From Streptomyces sp. NBC_01451 (GTDB lineage: Bacteria; Actinomycetota; Actinomycetes; Streptomycetales; Streptomycetaceae): a stretch of DNA of 64,000 nt. The stretch covers positions 7,440,001-7,504,000 of the forward strand of contig NZ_CP109479.1 of the NCBI RefSeq assembly GCF_036227485.1, read 5' to 3'. Position numbers and translations under genes: made by a program. The notes beneath the pieces were generated by a model that saw only the letters and a list, made by a program, of their open reading frames with translations, made no database searches and had not been told where the DNA came from. Every line of letters begins with the position of its first letter. Positions within the stretch are counted from its first letter, which is position 1. Below are positions 54,323-63,020 of the stretch, one piece after another.

Positions 54323-55069
54323 TCACACCGGCTCCGCCCCGGCGTCGGCCCCCGTTTCCGCACCCGATCCCGTATCTGTTTCCGCCCCCGGCTCAGTCGC
54401 CCATTCCCGGAGCCTCGCCTCGACGGCGCCCGCGATCCGCCGCCGGGCCTCGTGCCGCGCGACCCCGCTCATCAGCAACCGGTCGTACGACGTGTCCACA
54501 TGCCGTACGGCCGCCACGACCGCCGCGATCACCGCCCCCTCGGACAGCGCCCGCCCCGCCGCACTCCGTCCCACACGCCCACTGCCACGCACCGAGGCGT
54601 GGGCGGCGATCGCCTCCGCCCGATCCGCCGGGCACCCGGGAAACAGCCGGTGGATCTCCCGAGCGAAGGCCTCCGTGAACCGCAGATCCTCCGCGGCCCG
54701 CCGTCGCGCGTCCCGCATCCGCCGCCGCCGACGTGCCTCGGCGTCCGCCAGGCACCGCTCCTCGGCGCGGGCGAGCCCCGCCTCCTCGACCAGCACGCCC
54801 TGCCGCTCGTAGCGCCCCTGCCGCCGGTTGAACCGGACGACCACCGCCGACAGCCCGCTCTCCTCCCGCGACCTGCGCGTCAGCGCGGTGTCGCCCCTGG
54901 GCAGGAACACCAGATGCCCGAGGTCGGCACAGTCAAGACACCGAGGCGCCCCCTCCTCCAGCACGAGCAGTGTCAACGGCCCCCATCGGCACTCGGCGCA
55001 GTGCCGCCGCCTGAGCGGCTGCACGACGAGAGGTCCGGCGTGGAGCGGGGGAGTCGCGCGGCCTGTCAC
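54323..55069 (-). CDS. DUF2293-domain protein
   Basis: 248 residues from the GTG at 55069 (weak ribosome site). A zinc-finger-like set of cysteines, RRHCAECRWGPLTLLVLEEGAPRCLDCADLGHLVFLPRGDTALTRRSREESGLSAVVVRFNRRQGRYERQGVLVEEAGLARAEERCL, is followed by an Arg-rich helix and the DUF2293 core (LRFTEAFAREIHRLFPGCPADRAEAIAAHASVRGSGRVGRSAAGRAL). The function is unknown; the cysteine set and basic helices suggest nucleic-acid contact. The C-terminal tail is acidic and Gly/Ala/Thr-rich. Confidence 0.85.
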   Translation of the reverse strand: MTGRATPPLHAGPLVVQPLRRRHCAECRWGPLTLLVLEEGAPRCLDCADLGHLVFLPRGDTALTRRSREESGLSAVVVRFNRRQGRYERQGVLVEEAGLARAEERCLADAEARRRRRMRDARRRAAEDLRFTEAFAREIHRLFPGCPADRAEAIAAHASVRGSGRVGRSAAGRALSEGAVIAAVVAAVRHVDTSYDRLLMSGVARHEARRRIAGAVEARLREWATEPGAETDTGSGAETGADAGAEPV

Positions 55070-55209
55070 AGCTGCTTGATTCCCATCGGCGACCAGGAAT
55101 CCCCCGGACGGGCCCCACCTCCTCGAAGCCGCCCGCACCTGGAGCGACACCCGCCTCCGTCCCCTTCCTCCGACGGGCCCGCTCCTCGCCCCGGCGGCCA
55201 CCCGGCATC

Positions 55210-55851
55210 ATGGGCCGTGTGCGACTGGAACCGATCACCTGGGACCGGCTCGGCGACCTCCTCGCCGAACGTGTGCTCGACCTGAAGCCGGACGACGGCA
55301 GCCCCTGGCCACGTATCGCCTTCGACGGAGCCCCGGCAGCCCGCCCAGGAGACCTCGCCGAACGTGTGGCCGAGGCACTGCGCATACGGGGCCGTCCGTC
55401 GCTCGCCGTCGACACCGCCGGTTTCCTGCGCCCCGCCTCGCTCCGGCTGGAGTACGGCCACGAGGACGTGGAGGCCTACTACAGCGGCTGGTTCGACACC
55501 GGCGCCCTCTGGCGCGAGGTCTTCGGCCCCCTCGAACCCGGCGGCGACGGCCGCGTCCTGCCCGACCTCCGCGATCCGCTCACCGACCGCTCCACCCGCA
55601 GTCCCTACGTTCAACTCCCGCCCGGCGGAATCCTGTTGCTGCACGGCCCCTTCCTGCTGCGCCACTGGTTCCCGTTCGACACGGCCGTCCACGTCCTCCT
55701 CTCCCCGGCCGCCCTGCGCCGCCGTACCCCCGAGGCCGAGCACTGGACCCTGCCCGCCTTCGAGCGCTACGAGAGCGAGACGGACCCCGCCGCCACGGCC
55801 GACGTCCTGGTACGCGCGGACGACCCGCGTCACCCGGCGTGGAGCGGCTGA
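55210..55851 (+). CDS. Uridine-kinase-like protein
   Basis: 213 residues from the ATG at 55210 (GTG at 55219 is a leaderless alternative: CATCAT lies seven bases before it). It has the family pattern GSPWPRIAFDGAPAARPGDLAERVAEALRIRG, VDTAGFLRPASLRLEYGHEDVEAYYSGWFDTGALWREVFGPL, PPGGILLLHGPFLLRHWFPFDTAVHVLLSP. The N-terminal nucleotide-binding loop is degenerate compared with true uridine kinases, so kinase activity is uncertain. It is transcribed away from the DUF2293 gene. Confidence 0.75.
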   Translation: MGRVRLEPITWDRLGDLLAERVLDLKPDDGSPWPRIAFDGAPAARPGDLAERVAEALRIRGRPSLAVDTAGFLRPASLRLEYGHEDVEAYYSGWFDTGALWREVFGPLEPGGDGRVLPDLRDPLTDRSTRSPYVQLPPGGILLLHGPFLLRHWFPFDTAVHVLLSPAALRRRTPEAEHWTLPAFERYESETDPAATADVLVRADDPRHPAWSG

Positions 55852-55986
55852 CCCGGCCCCGGCGGCGGCGCCCGAAATACGCTGACTTCCGGGTGCGCAT
55901 CCCCGGGAGCGCGGCGAGAATGTAGGGCGCCGGGACTAGCGGTGCCCTCCGCGCCGCGCCGGCCGTCCGGCACCGGGAGGTACTTC

Positions 55987-56415
55987 ATGACCACCGCCGG
56001 AGACATCATGCATCGCGGCGCCCAGTGGATTCCCGCTCACGAGACCCTCGACCGGGCCGCCCAGATGATGCGCGAGCTCAACGTGGGCGCCCTGCCCATC
56101 AGCGACGAGAACGAACGCCTCTGCGGCATCCTCACGGACCGCGACATCGTCATCGGCTGTGTGGCCATGGGCCACGACCCCGCGAAGGTCACCGCGGGCG
56201 AGATGGCCCAGGGCACCCCACGCTGGATCGACGCGGGCGCCGATGTCAGCGAAGTGCTCGAAGAGATGAAGGACCACCAGATCCGCCGGCTTCCGGTGAT
56301 CGAGAACAAGCGTCTGGTCGGCATGATCAGCGAGGCCGACCTGGCCCAGCACCTCACCGACGACCAGATCGCGTCCTGGGCCGAGAGCGTCTACGCCAGG
56401 AGCACGATGCGCTGA
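55987..56415 (+). CDS. CBS-domain protein
   Basis: 142 residues from an ATG behind GGGAGG. Two CBS motifs: residues about 6-58 (DIMHRGAQWIPAHETLDRAAQMMRELNVGALPISDENERLCGILTDRDIVIGCVA) and 75-130 (DVSEVLEEMKDHQIRRLPVIENKRLVGMISEADLAQHLTD). The pair forms a Bateman module that binds adenosine nucleotides. No catalytic domain is attached, so it probably regulates another protein by binding it. It converges with corA. Confidence 0.93.
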   Translation: MTTAGDIMHRGAQWIPAHETLDRAAQMMRELNVGALPISDENERLCGILTDRDIVIGCVAMGHDPAKVTAGEMAQGTPRWIDAGADVSEVLEEMKDHQIRRLPVIENKRLVGMISEADLAQHLTDDQIASWAESVYARSTMR

Positions 56416-56503
56416 CCCACTGGCGGCCCACTGGCCCACCGGCCCGTCACCCGTCCTCGTCCGGCCGCCGCGCCGGGCGAGGAGCGTGCCGGCGCCGGCC
56501 GCG

Positions 56504-57631
56504 TCACAGCCAGCCGTTGCGCCGGAAGCTCCGGTACAGCGTCAGACAGACGACGGATATCAGGCCGATGACCAGCGGATAGCCGAACCGCCAGCGCAAC
56601 TCCGGCATGTGATCGAAGTTCATGCCGTAGACCCCGCAGACCATCGTCGGGACGGCGATCACCGCCGCCCACGCCGTGATCCTGCGCATGTCCTCGTTCT
56701 GCGCGACCGTGACCTGCGCGAGGTGCGCCTGAAGGATCGAGTTGAGCAGCTCGTCGAACGCCGCGATCTGCTCGGTGGCCCGGATCTGATGGTCGGCGAC
56801 ATCCCTGAAGTAGGCCTGTATCTCCGGGTCGATCACCCGTATCGGCCGCGTCGCCAGCTCCTGCAGCGGCCGGTGCAGCGGCGCCACGGCCCGCTTCAGC
56901 TCCAGGAGTTCACGCTTGAGCTGGTAGATCCGGCCGGGGTCGGCCCGTGCGCCGTTCGTCGCGAACACATCCGTCTCGACCTGGTCGATGTCCGCCTGTA
57001 CCGCGTCCGTGACGTGCAGGTAGTCGTCGACCACATGGTCCGCGATCGCGTGCAGCACGGCCGCCGGGCCCTTGGCGAGCTGCTGGGGATCGGCTTCCAG
57101 ACCCTCGCGCAGCGGGCCCAGCGAGCCGTGCCGTCCGTGTCGTACCGTGATCACGAACTCCCGGCCCACGAAGACCATGATCTCGCCGGTGTTCACCACC
57201 TCGCTGGTGGCCGTCAGTTCGGCGTGCTCGACGTAGCAGACCGTCTTGAACACCGCGAACAGGGTTTCGCCGTACCGTTCCAGTTTCGGGCGCTGGTGGG
57301 CGTCGACCGCGTCCTCGACCGCGAGCGGGTGCAGGTCGAAGAGCTGGGCGATGCCCGCGAACTCCTGGTCCGTCGGCTCGTGCAGACCCAGCCAGACGAA
57401 GCCCTCCTCGCTCTTGCGGACCCGCCGCACCGCATCGACCAGGTCCCGTCCGGCCGGGACCCGGACGCCGTCCTCGTAGGCCACGCAGTTCACGACCGCG
57501 GAGCCCAGCGGTGACCGGGCGGGGTGACTCAGGTCGACACGCGGGCGCCGCCGTGCCAGCCGGGCCACCTTGCGGAGGCCGCCGACCCTGTCGAGGCCGG
57601 TGACTTTTCGTAGATTCCCTGCCATGGACAT
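56504..57631 (-). CDS. corA: Magnesium/cobalt transporter CorA
   Basis: 375 residues from the ATG at 57631, behind GAGGGGG. A large N-terminal cytoplasmic domain (SVEDAVDAHQRPKLERYGETLFAVFKTV; EIMVFVGREFVITVRHGRHGS) precedes two C-terminal transmembrane helices separated by the selectivity motif YGMNF. The pore-lining helix follows the family pattern QNEDMRRITAWAAVIAVPTMVCGVYGMNFDHMPEL. A channel for Mg2+ (and possibly Co2+) uptake in the cytoplasmic membrane. The first 60 residues add an Arg-rich extension. Confidence 0.95.
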   Translation of the reverse strand: MSMAGNLRKVTGLDRVGGLRKVARLARRRPRVDLSHPARSPLGSAVVNCVAYEDGVRVPAGRDLVDAVRRVRKSEEGFVWLGLHEPTDQEFAGIAQLFDLHPLAVEDAVDAHQRPKLERYGETLFAVFKTVCYVEHAELTATSEVVNTGEIMVFVGREFVITVRHGRHGSLGPLREGLEADPQQLAKGPAAVLHAIADHVVDDYLHVTDAVQADIDQVETDVFATNGARADPGRIYQLKRELLELKRAVAPLHRPLQELATRPIRVIDPEIQAYFRDVADHQIRATEQIAAFDELLNSILQAHLAQVTVAQNEDMRRITAWAAVIAVPTMVCGVYGMNFDHMPELRWRFGYPLVIGLISVVCLTLYRSFRRNGWL

Positions 57632-57839
57632 CTGGGCCCCCTCGCGTGGATCTCCTTGTGCCGCACTGCCCGCACCTGCGTCCGGCTCGCCAGTTTGCCA
57701 GCCCTTCGCGAGGGCCGGAGGAGCCTGTGGGAACGGAAGGTTCCGCTTCGTTTCCGCCGGTCGGCGCGATCGTCGGACATCTCGTCGCGCGGGAGCGTCG
57801 ACCCGGCCGAACAAAGCGGATGACTGGGATGATCTCGGC

Positions 57840-58634
57840 ATGACGCGAACCGACGGGTATCTCCTCGACAACCGGCAGACCGAGGCGGGACAACGCTTCG
57901 ACGCCTTCGCCGCCCTCTTCGATCCCACGACCTTCCGGCACCTCGAAGGGTTCGGTGTGGGACCCGGCTGGCGCTGCTGGGAGGTCGGTGTCGGCGGCAC
58001 CTCGGTGGTCTCCTGGCTGGCCAAGAAGGTGGGCCCGACCGGGAAGGTCGTCGCGACCGACCTCGACACCTCGTGGGTGGCCCCGGCGGCCCGTCCGCCG
58101 GTGGAGGTACGCGTCCACGACGTCGGCGTCGACGAGCCGCCGGGGGAGGGGTTCGACCTGGTGCACGCCCGGCTCGTCCTCGTCCATGTGCCGGACCGGG
58201 AAAGGGCGTTGCGCTCGATGATCAAGTCGCTGCGTCCCGGCGGACGGCTCCTGGTCGAGGACGCCGATCCCGCTCTGCAACCTCTGCTCTGCCCCGACGA
58301 GCACGGCCCCGAGCAGCAGCTCGCCAACCGGCTGCGCCACAGCTTCCGCCAACTGCTCGCGGACAGCGGCGCCGATCTGGCGTACGGCCGCAAACTGCCG
58401 CGGCTGCTGCGCGAGGCGGGCCTGCGCAACGTACAGGCCGACGCGTACTTCCCCGTCACCTCGCCCGCCTGCGCCGCGCTGGAGGCCGCGACGATCCGCC
58501 AGATCCGGGAGCGGCTCGTCGCCGGGGGCCACGCCACGGACCAGGACATCGACCGGCACCTGGCCAACGTCGCCGCCGGCGGGATGGACCTGGCCACGGC
58601 CCCGATGATCTCGGCCTGGGGACGCAAGGGATAG
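57840..58634 (+). CDS. Class I SAM-dependent methyltransferase
   Basis: 264 residues. The Rossmann core starts with CWEVGVGGTSVVSWLAKKVGPTGKVVATDLD, continues with FDLVHARLVLVHVPDRERALRSMIKSLRPGGRLLVEDAD and ends with PMISAWGRKG. The N-terminal segment (YLLDNRQTEAGQRFDAFAALFDPTTFRHLEGFGVG) is common in Streptomyces methyltransferases. The substrate is unknown. It is divergent from corA and converges with the kinase gene. Confidence 0.88.
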   Translation: MTRTDGYLLDNRQTEAGQRFDAFAALFDPTTFRHLEGFGVGPGWRCWEVGVGGTSVVSWLAKKVGPTGKVVATDLDTSWVAPAARPPVEVRVHDVGVDEPPGEGFDLVHARLVLVHVPDRERALRSMIKSLRPGGRLLVEDADPALQPLLCPDEHGPEQQLANRLRHSFRQLLADSGADLAYGRKLPRLLREAGLRNVQADAYFPVTSPACAALEAATIRQIRERLVAGGHATDQDIDRHLANVAAGGMDLATAPMISAWGRKG

Positions 58635-58673
58635 CCGGCGGTGACGGCAGCCGGGGCCCTGCCCACCGTCTCC

Positions 58674-59585
58674 TCAACCGAGAACCGGTGGCCTCCCGCC
58701 CACCCGCTCCACCGCACGCGCGCCCGCCCGGCATCCCTGTGCCGCCGCGTCCTCGGGTGCGGCGCCCGTCAGCAGGGCGGCGAGGAACGCTCCGGTGAAG
58801 GCGTCGCCGGCGCCCGTCGTGTCCCTGGGTGTCGCGGGCACGGCAGGGACACGGGCGGACACGGTCCCCGACCGGGCCACCAGCGCGCCCTCGGCGCCGT
58901 GCTTCGCGACCACCAGCGGGACGTGGCGGCTCAGTTTGGCCGCCGCGTCCGCCGGGTCGGGCAACCCGGTGAGCAGACAGGCCTCGTCACGGCTCGGCAG
59001 CAGGACGTCCACTCCGGAAACCAGGTCCAGGAAGCGGTCGACACCCAGCTCGACGAGGAACCCCGCCGACGCCGGATCCAGGCTCACCGGCACGCCACGC
59101 GCGCGTGCCGACCGCAGCGCCACCGACACGAGCGCCCGGCTCGGCGCCGAGAACAGCAGATACCCCGAGAGATGCAGCCGTGCGACACCGTCGAGCAGCG
59201 CGTCCGACCAGTCGTCGGGGTCCAGCCGCAGCGAGGCGCCGCTCTGGGTCACCAACGTGCGCTCGGCCGCCGCGTCCGCGTCCACCAGGCAGATCACCGT
59301 CCCGGTCGGCGCCTCGGGATCGACGACGAGGCGTGGCCGTACCCCGCAGGCGGTCAGCTCGCGCTCGTGCCACTCGGCAGCGTCTGTGCCCACCCGTCCG
59401 AGCAGCCGTACCTCCGAGCGACCCCAATACGCTGCCCAGCAGGCCACATTGGCGCCCGCACCGCCCGGCAGGGTCCGGATCGCGGCGGTCGTGTCGGTCC
59501 CCGGCGCGAGCGGACCCCGGTGCCGGGCGACGATGTCGGTGATGACGTCCCCGACGACGAGCAGCGCCCCGCCCGGCTCCGTCAC
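58674..59585 (-). CDS. psuK: PfkB-family carbohydrate kinase, probable pseudouridine kinase
   Basis: 303 residues from the GTG at 59585, overlapping the psuG stop by four bases. It has PfkB signatures: LPGGAGANVACWAAYWGRSEVRLLGRVGTDAAEWHERELTACGV near the N terminus, and DTTGAGDAFTGAFLAALL with the catalytic base Asp near residue 250. The order psuG-kinase, translationally coupled, suggests that it phosphorylates pseudouridine, giving the substrate for PsuG. The family alone would allow ribokinase or other sugar kinase activity. Confidence 0.85.
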   Translation of the reverse strand: MTEPGGALLVVGDVITDIVARHRGPLAPGTDTTAAIRTLPGGAGANVACWAAYWGRSEVRLLGRVGTDAAEWHERELTACGVRPRLVVDPEAPTGTVICLVDADAAAERTLVTQSGASLRLDPDDWSDALLDGVARLHLSGYLLFSAPSRALVSVALRSARARGVPVSLDPASAGFLVELGVDRFLDLVSGVDVLLPSRDEACLLTGLPDPADAAAKLSRHVPLVVAKHGAEGALVARSGTVSARVPAVPATPRDTTGAGDAFTGAFLAALLTGAAPEDAAAQGCRAGARAVERVGGRPPVLG

Positions 59586-60487
59586 GGCCCGGCCCAGGCC
59601 GCCGCGATCCGACCGGCGAGCCGTACGTTGCCTCGGACCGCCGCCAGGTTGGCGCTCAGCGAGGCGCCGTCGGTGTGCCGCACCAGATAGTCGAGCAGGA
59701 AGGGCGTCACGGCCTGACCGCTCACGCCCTCCTCCTCGCACGCGTGCAGCGCCTCGGCGAGCACGCGCGCGTGGAGCCCGGGGTCCAGTTGCTGCTGCTC
59801 GGGCACCGGATTGGCGACGATGAAAGCCGACTCCGGGGAATCGAGTGCGTCCTGGGCCCGCATCACGTCCGCGACCTGCTCCGGGGTGTGGAGCGTCCAG
59901 TCCACCGGATGCCCGGAGTCCGAAAGGTAGAAGCCGGGAAAGCTGCCGGTGCCGAAGCCGGCCACGGCTACCCCGAGGGTCTCCAGCCGTTGCAGGGTGG
60001 CCGGCACATCCAGGATCGACTTCACGCCCGCGCAGACGACCGTGATCCTGGTGCGCGCCAGCAGACCCAGATCGGCGGACTCGTCCTGGGTCACCGTCCA
60101 CTCCCGGTGCACCCCGCCGAGCCCACCGGTGGCGAAGACCCGTACGCCGGCGCGGGCGGCCAGCAGGGCGGTCGCCGACACCGTGGTCGCACCGCTCGCC
60201 CCGGTGGCCACCGCGAGCGGCAGATCGCGGTGACCCAGCTTGCGGATCCCGTCCTCGTTCGCGACCCGTTCCAACTGTTCCTTGTCCAGGCCCACATGGG
60301 GCCGCCCGTCCAGCACGGCGATCGTGGCGGGGACGGCACCCTCCTGCCGGACGACGTCCTCGAGTTCCAGCGCCACCTGCAGATTGCGAGGGCGCGGCAG
60401 CCCGTGCGCGATGATCGTGGACTCCAGGGCCACCACGGGTCGACGCGCGTCGACTGCTTCCCGTACTTCTTCGGACACCACCAGCAT
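59582..60487 (-). CDS. psuG: Pseudouridine-5'-phosphate glycosidase
   Basis: 301 residues. The family pattern is clear: VVALESTIIAHGLPRPRNLQVALELEDVVRQEGAVPATIAVLDGRPHVGL, TVSATALLAARAGVRVFATGGLGGVHRE, VVCAGVKSILDVPATLQRLETLGV and YLSDSGHPVDWTLHTPEQVADVMRAQ. It cleaves pseudouridine 5'-phosphate to uracil and ribose 5-phosphate. It forms a two-gene operon with the PfkB kinase. Start ATG 60487 (GTG 60490 possible); AGGAAG lies upstream. Confidence 0.93.
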   Translation of the reverse strand: MLVVSEEVREAVDARRPVVALESTIIAHGLPRPRNLQVALELEDVVRQEGAVPATIAVLDGRPHVGLDKEQLERVANEDGIRKLGHRDLPLAVATGASGATTVSATALLAARAGVRVFATGGLGGVHREWTVTQDESADLGLLARTRITVVCAGVKSILDVPATLQRLETLGVAVAGFGTGSFPGFYLSDSGHPVDWTLHTPEQVADVMRAQDALDSPESAFIVANPVPEQQQLDPGLHARVLAEALHACEEEGVSGQAVTPFLLDYLVRHTDGASLSANLAAVRGNVRLAGRIAAAWAGP

Positions 60488-60616
60488 CACGTGCCTGCTT
60501 CCTGTCGTTCGGTCTTCCCTCATCTCTGGCGGGCGGCGCGCCCGGTCAAACCCCTGCGGCCTGTGGCGGACGCCACCGGCCTCCTGAGGTGCCCGAGGAA
60601 GGGAGAGGTGCAGTTT

Positions 60617-61897
60617 CTACTGCCGGGCCCCTGGTGGCAAAGCCTTCAGGGTGAACAACGCCAGCGCGCCCACGGGTATCAGCAGGCACGCGGCGGCCAA
60701 GTTCAGCCACCCGTAGCCCGCCTGGGCCATCACGACCCCGGCGGTGGCCCCGCCGAGGCCCGCCGAGGTGTTCATGGCGAGGTCCGACAGCCCCTGCGCG
60801 GCGGCGCGCGCGGCCTCGGGTACGGAGTCGGTGAGCAGGGCGGATCCGGAGACCAGCCCGGCCGACCAGCCCAGCCCGAGAACGAAGAGCCCCGCCGCGG
60901 TGCGGCCGTGGCTGCCGTCGGCCGTGCCCGCGAGGAGCGCCGCGCAGGCCAGCAGCCCCACGGCGAGACCGATACAGGACAGTGGCCCGATCCCGTCGGA
61001 CAGCCGCCCCATGAGCGGCGAGAACGCGTACATGCCCGCGATGTGGCCACTGATGACCAGCCCGATCAGATCGATGCTCGCGCCGTGGTGCCCGAGCGCG
61101 ACCGGGGTCATCGACATGACCGAGACCATGGCCGTGTGGCACACGGTCACCGTCACGAGCGCGAGCCGGGCACGCGGCGAGGCCGCGACGGCGGCGAGGC
61201 CCGCCCGCAGGGACCGGCCCTGGGCCGACCGCTCCTCCACCGGGGCGAGCGCACGGGCCGTGAGCAGCGGATCGGGGCGCAGCAGGACGGCCACTGTCAC
61301 CGCCGCCACCAGGAAGATCCCGGCCGCCCAGAGGAAGGGGCCCGCCACCACGGGTATCCCGAGTCCGGACACACTGCGCCCCGCGGGCGCGGCGATGTTC
61401 GGCCCCAGGACGGCGCCTATGGTGGTCGCCCACACGACGTTCGAGATGGCCCGGGCCCGCCGGTCCGCCGCGGCGAGATCGGCGGCCGCGAACCGTGCCC
61501 CCAGGTTCGCCGACGAGGCCGCACCGAACGCGGCCATGCCGCACAGCAGCAGCGGAAAACTGTCGATGACCGCCGCGACCACGACGACGCCCGCCCCCAG
61601 GGCACCGACGAGATACCCCAGGACCAGCCCGGGACGCCGTCCGCGCGCGGTCATCAGCGCGGCCAGCGGCAGCGACGCCACCGCCGTGCCCGTGACCATC
61701 GCGGTGGGTGCGAGCCCGGACAGCGACTCGGTACCGCTGATCCGCTGGGCCAGCACGGAAGCGAGCGCGACACCGGTGGCCACCCCGAGCCCGCCGAGGA
61801 TCTGGCTCACGACCAGCACACCGGAGACCCGGCGCCGCAGCGCGGCCAGCTGCTCGCCGGCCACGGGCACACCGACGCTCCGCTCGACGGCGGTCAC
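60617..61897 (-). CDS. MFS transporter, 12 transmembrane segments
   Basis: 426 residues from the GTG at 61897. The upstream in-frame ATG (61969) adds 24 codons with composition unlike coding DNA (AGA, AGG, ACA, TTT), so it is not used. Twelve hydrophobic segments are visible, with the loop motif MTARGRRPGLVLGYLVG between segments 2 and 3 and a second set near GRLSDGIGPLSCIG. It fits the drug-proton antiporter group; the substrate is unknown. Confidence 0.85.
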   Translation of the reverse strand: MTAVERSVGVPVAGEQLAALRRRVSGVLVVSQILGGLGVATGVALASVLAQRISGTESLSGLAPTAMVTGTAVASLPLAALMTARGRRPGLVLGYLVGALGAGVVVVAAVIDSFPLLLCGMAAFGAASSANLGARFAAADLAAADRRARAISNVVWATTIGAVLGPNIAAPAGRSVSGLGIPVVAGPFLWAAGIFLVAAVTVAVLLRPDPLLTARALAPVEERSAQGRSLRAGLAAVAASPRARLALVTVTVCHTAMVSVMSMTPVALGHHGASIDLIGLVISGHIAGMYAFSPLMGRLSDGIGPLSCIGLAVGLLACAALLAGTADGSHGRTAAGLFVLGLGWSAGLVSGSALLTDSVPEAARAAAQGLSDLAMNTSAGLGGATAGVVMAQAGYGWLNLAAACLLIPVGALALFTLKALPPGARQ

Positions 61898-62001
61898 CGC
61901 GGCCCGCCCGAGTGGGCGAAAGATGTGGTCACCAGCGCAGTCCCCCCTGTTTCTCCCTGTTTCCGCCATGTTTGGCCCTGCTTCCGCCCAGCGGCCTCCT
62001 G

Positions 62002-62034
62002 CGGAACCTCTTCCCCCCCTCGGAACCTCTTCCC
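62002..62034. repeat. 14-base direct repeat upstream of the MFS gene
   Basis: CGGAACCTCTTCCC at 62002-62015 and again at 62021-62034, 19 bases apart, with further CGGAA/CCTGTTTC-like sequences toward 61940. It lies in the 214-base spacer between the MFS start and the end of ogt, so it could be an operator. Confidence 0.6.
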
Positions 62035-62111
62035 GTACAGGACTGTCCCCTCCTGCCGACGGGATGGGTCCCCCTCCCTGATGAAACCCTCGGGTCCCGC
62101 CGCCGAAACCC

Positions 62112-62687
62112 TCAGAACAGCGGCTCGGGCAGCACCCCTTCGAGCGCGAGCAGTTTCCGCTTGGTCTCCAGGCCGCCCCCGAACCCGCCGAGACCGCCGT
62201 CGCTCTCCACGACCCGATGGCACGGCACCACGACCGGCAGTGGATTGGCGCCCATGGCCGCGCCGACCGCCTGAGCCGCGCCCGGCTGGCCGACCCGGCC
62301 GGCCAGGTCGCCGTAGCCGACGACCGCGCCGTACGGCACTCCCGACGCGAGCTCGCGCAGCACCTGCCGGTTGAAACCGGAGATCAGAGACCAGTCGAGC
62401 GACAGTTCGAAATCGCGCCGCTCGCCCGCGAAGTACGCAGCGAACTGGCGTATCGCCTCGGCCAGGAGCGGGGACCCGGGCGCCTCGACGGGCTCCGCGC
62501 CCAGCCGGGAGGCGAGGTGCTCGACGGCCCTCTCGCGCACCGCCTCCGTGGCGTGGAACACCACGTTCACCAGGCCGTCGTGCGTCGCGGCCAGCAGCAG
62601 CGGGCCGATGCCGGTCTCGACGACCGCCCACACGACCCGCCGCCGGGTCTCCGGATCCTGCCGTTCGTCCCGCCCATCGCTGTCCAT
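62112..62687 (-). CDS. ogt: Methylated-DNA--protein-cysteine methyltransferase
   Basis: 191 residues. The signature GAAMGANPLPVVVPCHRVVESDGGLGGFGGGLETKRKLLALEG includes acceptor Cys156. The N-terminal half is a degenerate RNase-H-like domain. It repairs O6-alkylguanine in DNA by transferring the alkyl group to its own cysteine. The start ATG lies seven bases after the -10 of an exact RecA-NDp/PafBC-type promoter and lacks a Shine-Dalgarno sequence. Confidence 0.95.
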   Translation of the reverse strand: MDSDGRDERQDPETRRRVVWAVVETGIGPLLLAATHDGLVNVVFHATEAVRERAVEHLASRLGAEPVEAPGSPLLAEAIRQFAAYFAGERRDFELSLDWSLISGFNRQVLRELASGVPYGAVVGYGDLAGRVGQPGAAQAVGAAMGANPLPVVVPCHRVVESDGGLGGFGGGLETKRKLLALEGVLPEPLF

Positions 62688-62694
62688 GCGCCCC

Positions 62695-62717
62695 ACCGTA
62701 CGACCAGCCACTGACAA
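62695..62717 (-). promoter_or_regulatory. RecA-NDp/PafBC promoter of ogt (exact match)
   Basis: Minus strand TTGTCAGTG (62717-62709), eight bases, TACGGT (62700-62695). All consensus positions fit TTGTCRGTG-N8-TANNNT. Confidence 0.8.
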
Positions 62718-62759
62718 CGCCCGGCGCGCGGTCCGAGCGGGCGCGGACGGTCCACGATT

Positions 62760-62803
62760 GACAACGGAGGGACAGCGGAGGGACAACAGAGCGACAACGG
62801 AAA
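62760..62803 (+). repeat. Four tandem 11-base direct repeats
   Basis: GACAACGGAGG, GACAGCGGAGG, GACAACAGAGC and GACAACGGAAA are directly adjacent, one helical turn each, between ogt and the MHYT gene. TTGACA overlaps the first (-35-like, 62758-62763). The spacing would put a bound protein on one face of the DNA. Confidence 0.75.
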
Positions 62804-63020
62804 AAGAGGTGTGACACAGACACGGATTGAACGGAGTTGCCCGAGTCCAGACACTCCTGCCGCACAAGTGGGGCAAGGTCGTGTTTCTTTGCCGGAAAAT
62901 CGTTCGACCCCTCCGGAGCCAGTCATACTCTCTGCCACGCCCCTGGCCGCCGGCCGGTCCTGGGGCAGGGGATTATTTCGGGGAATTCCGGGATGCAACA
63001 GGGCGGAAGGGCAGCCGCAC

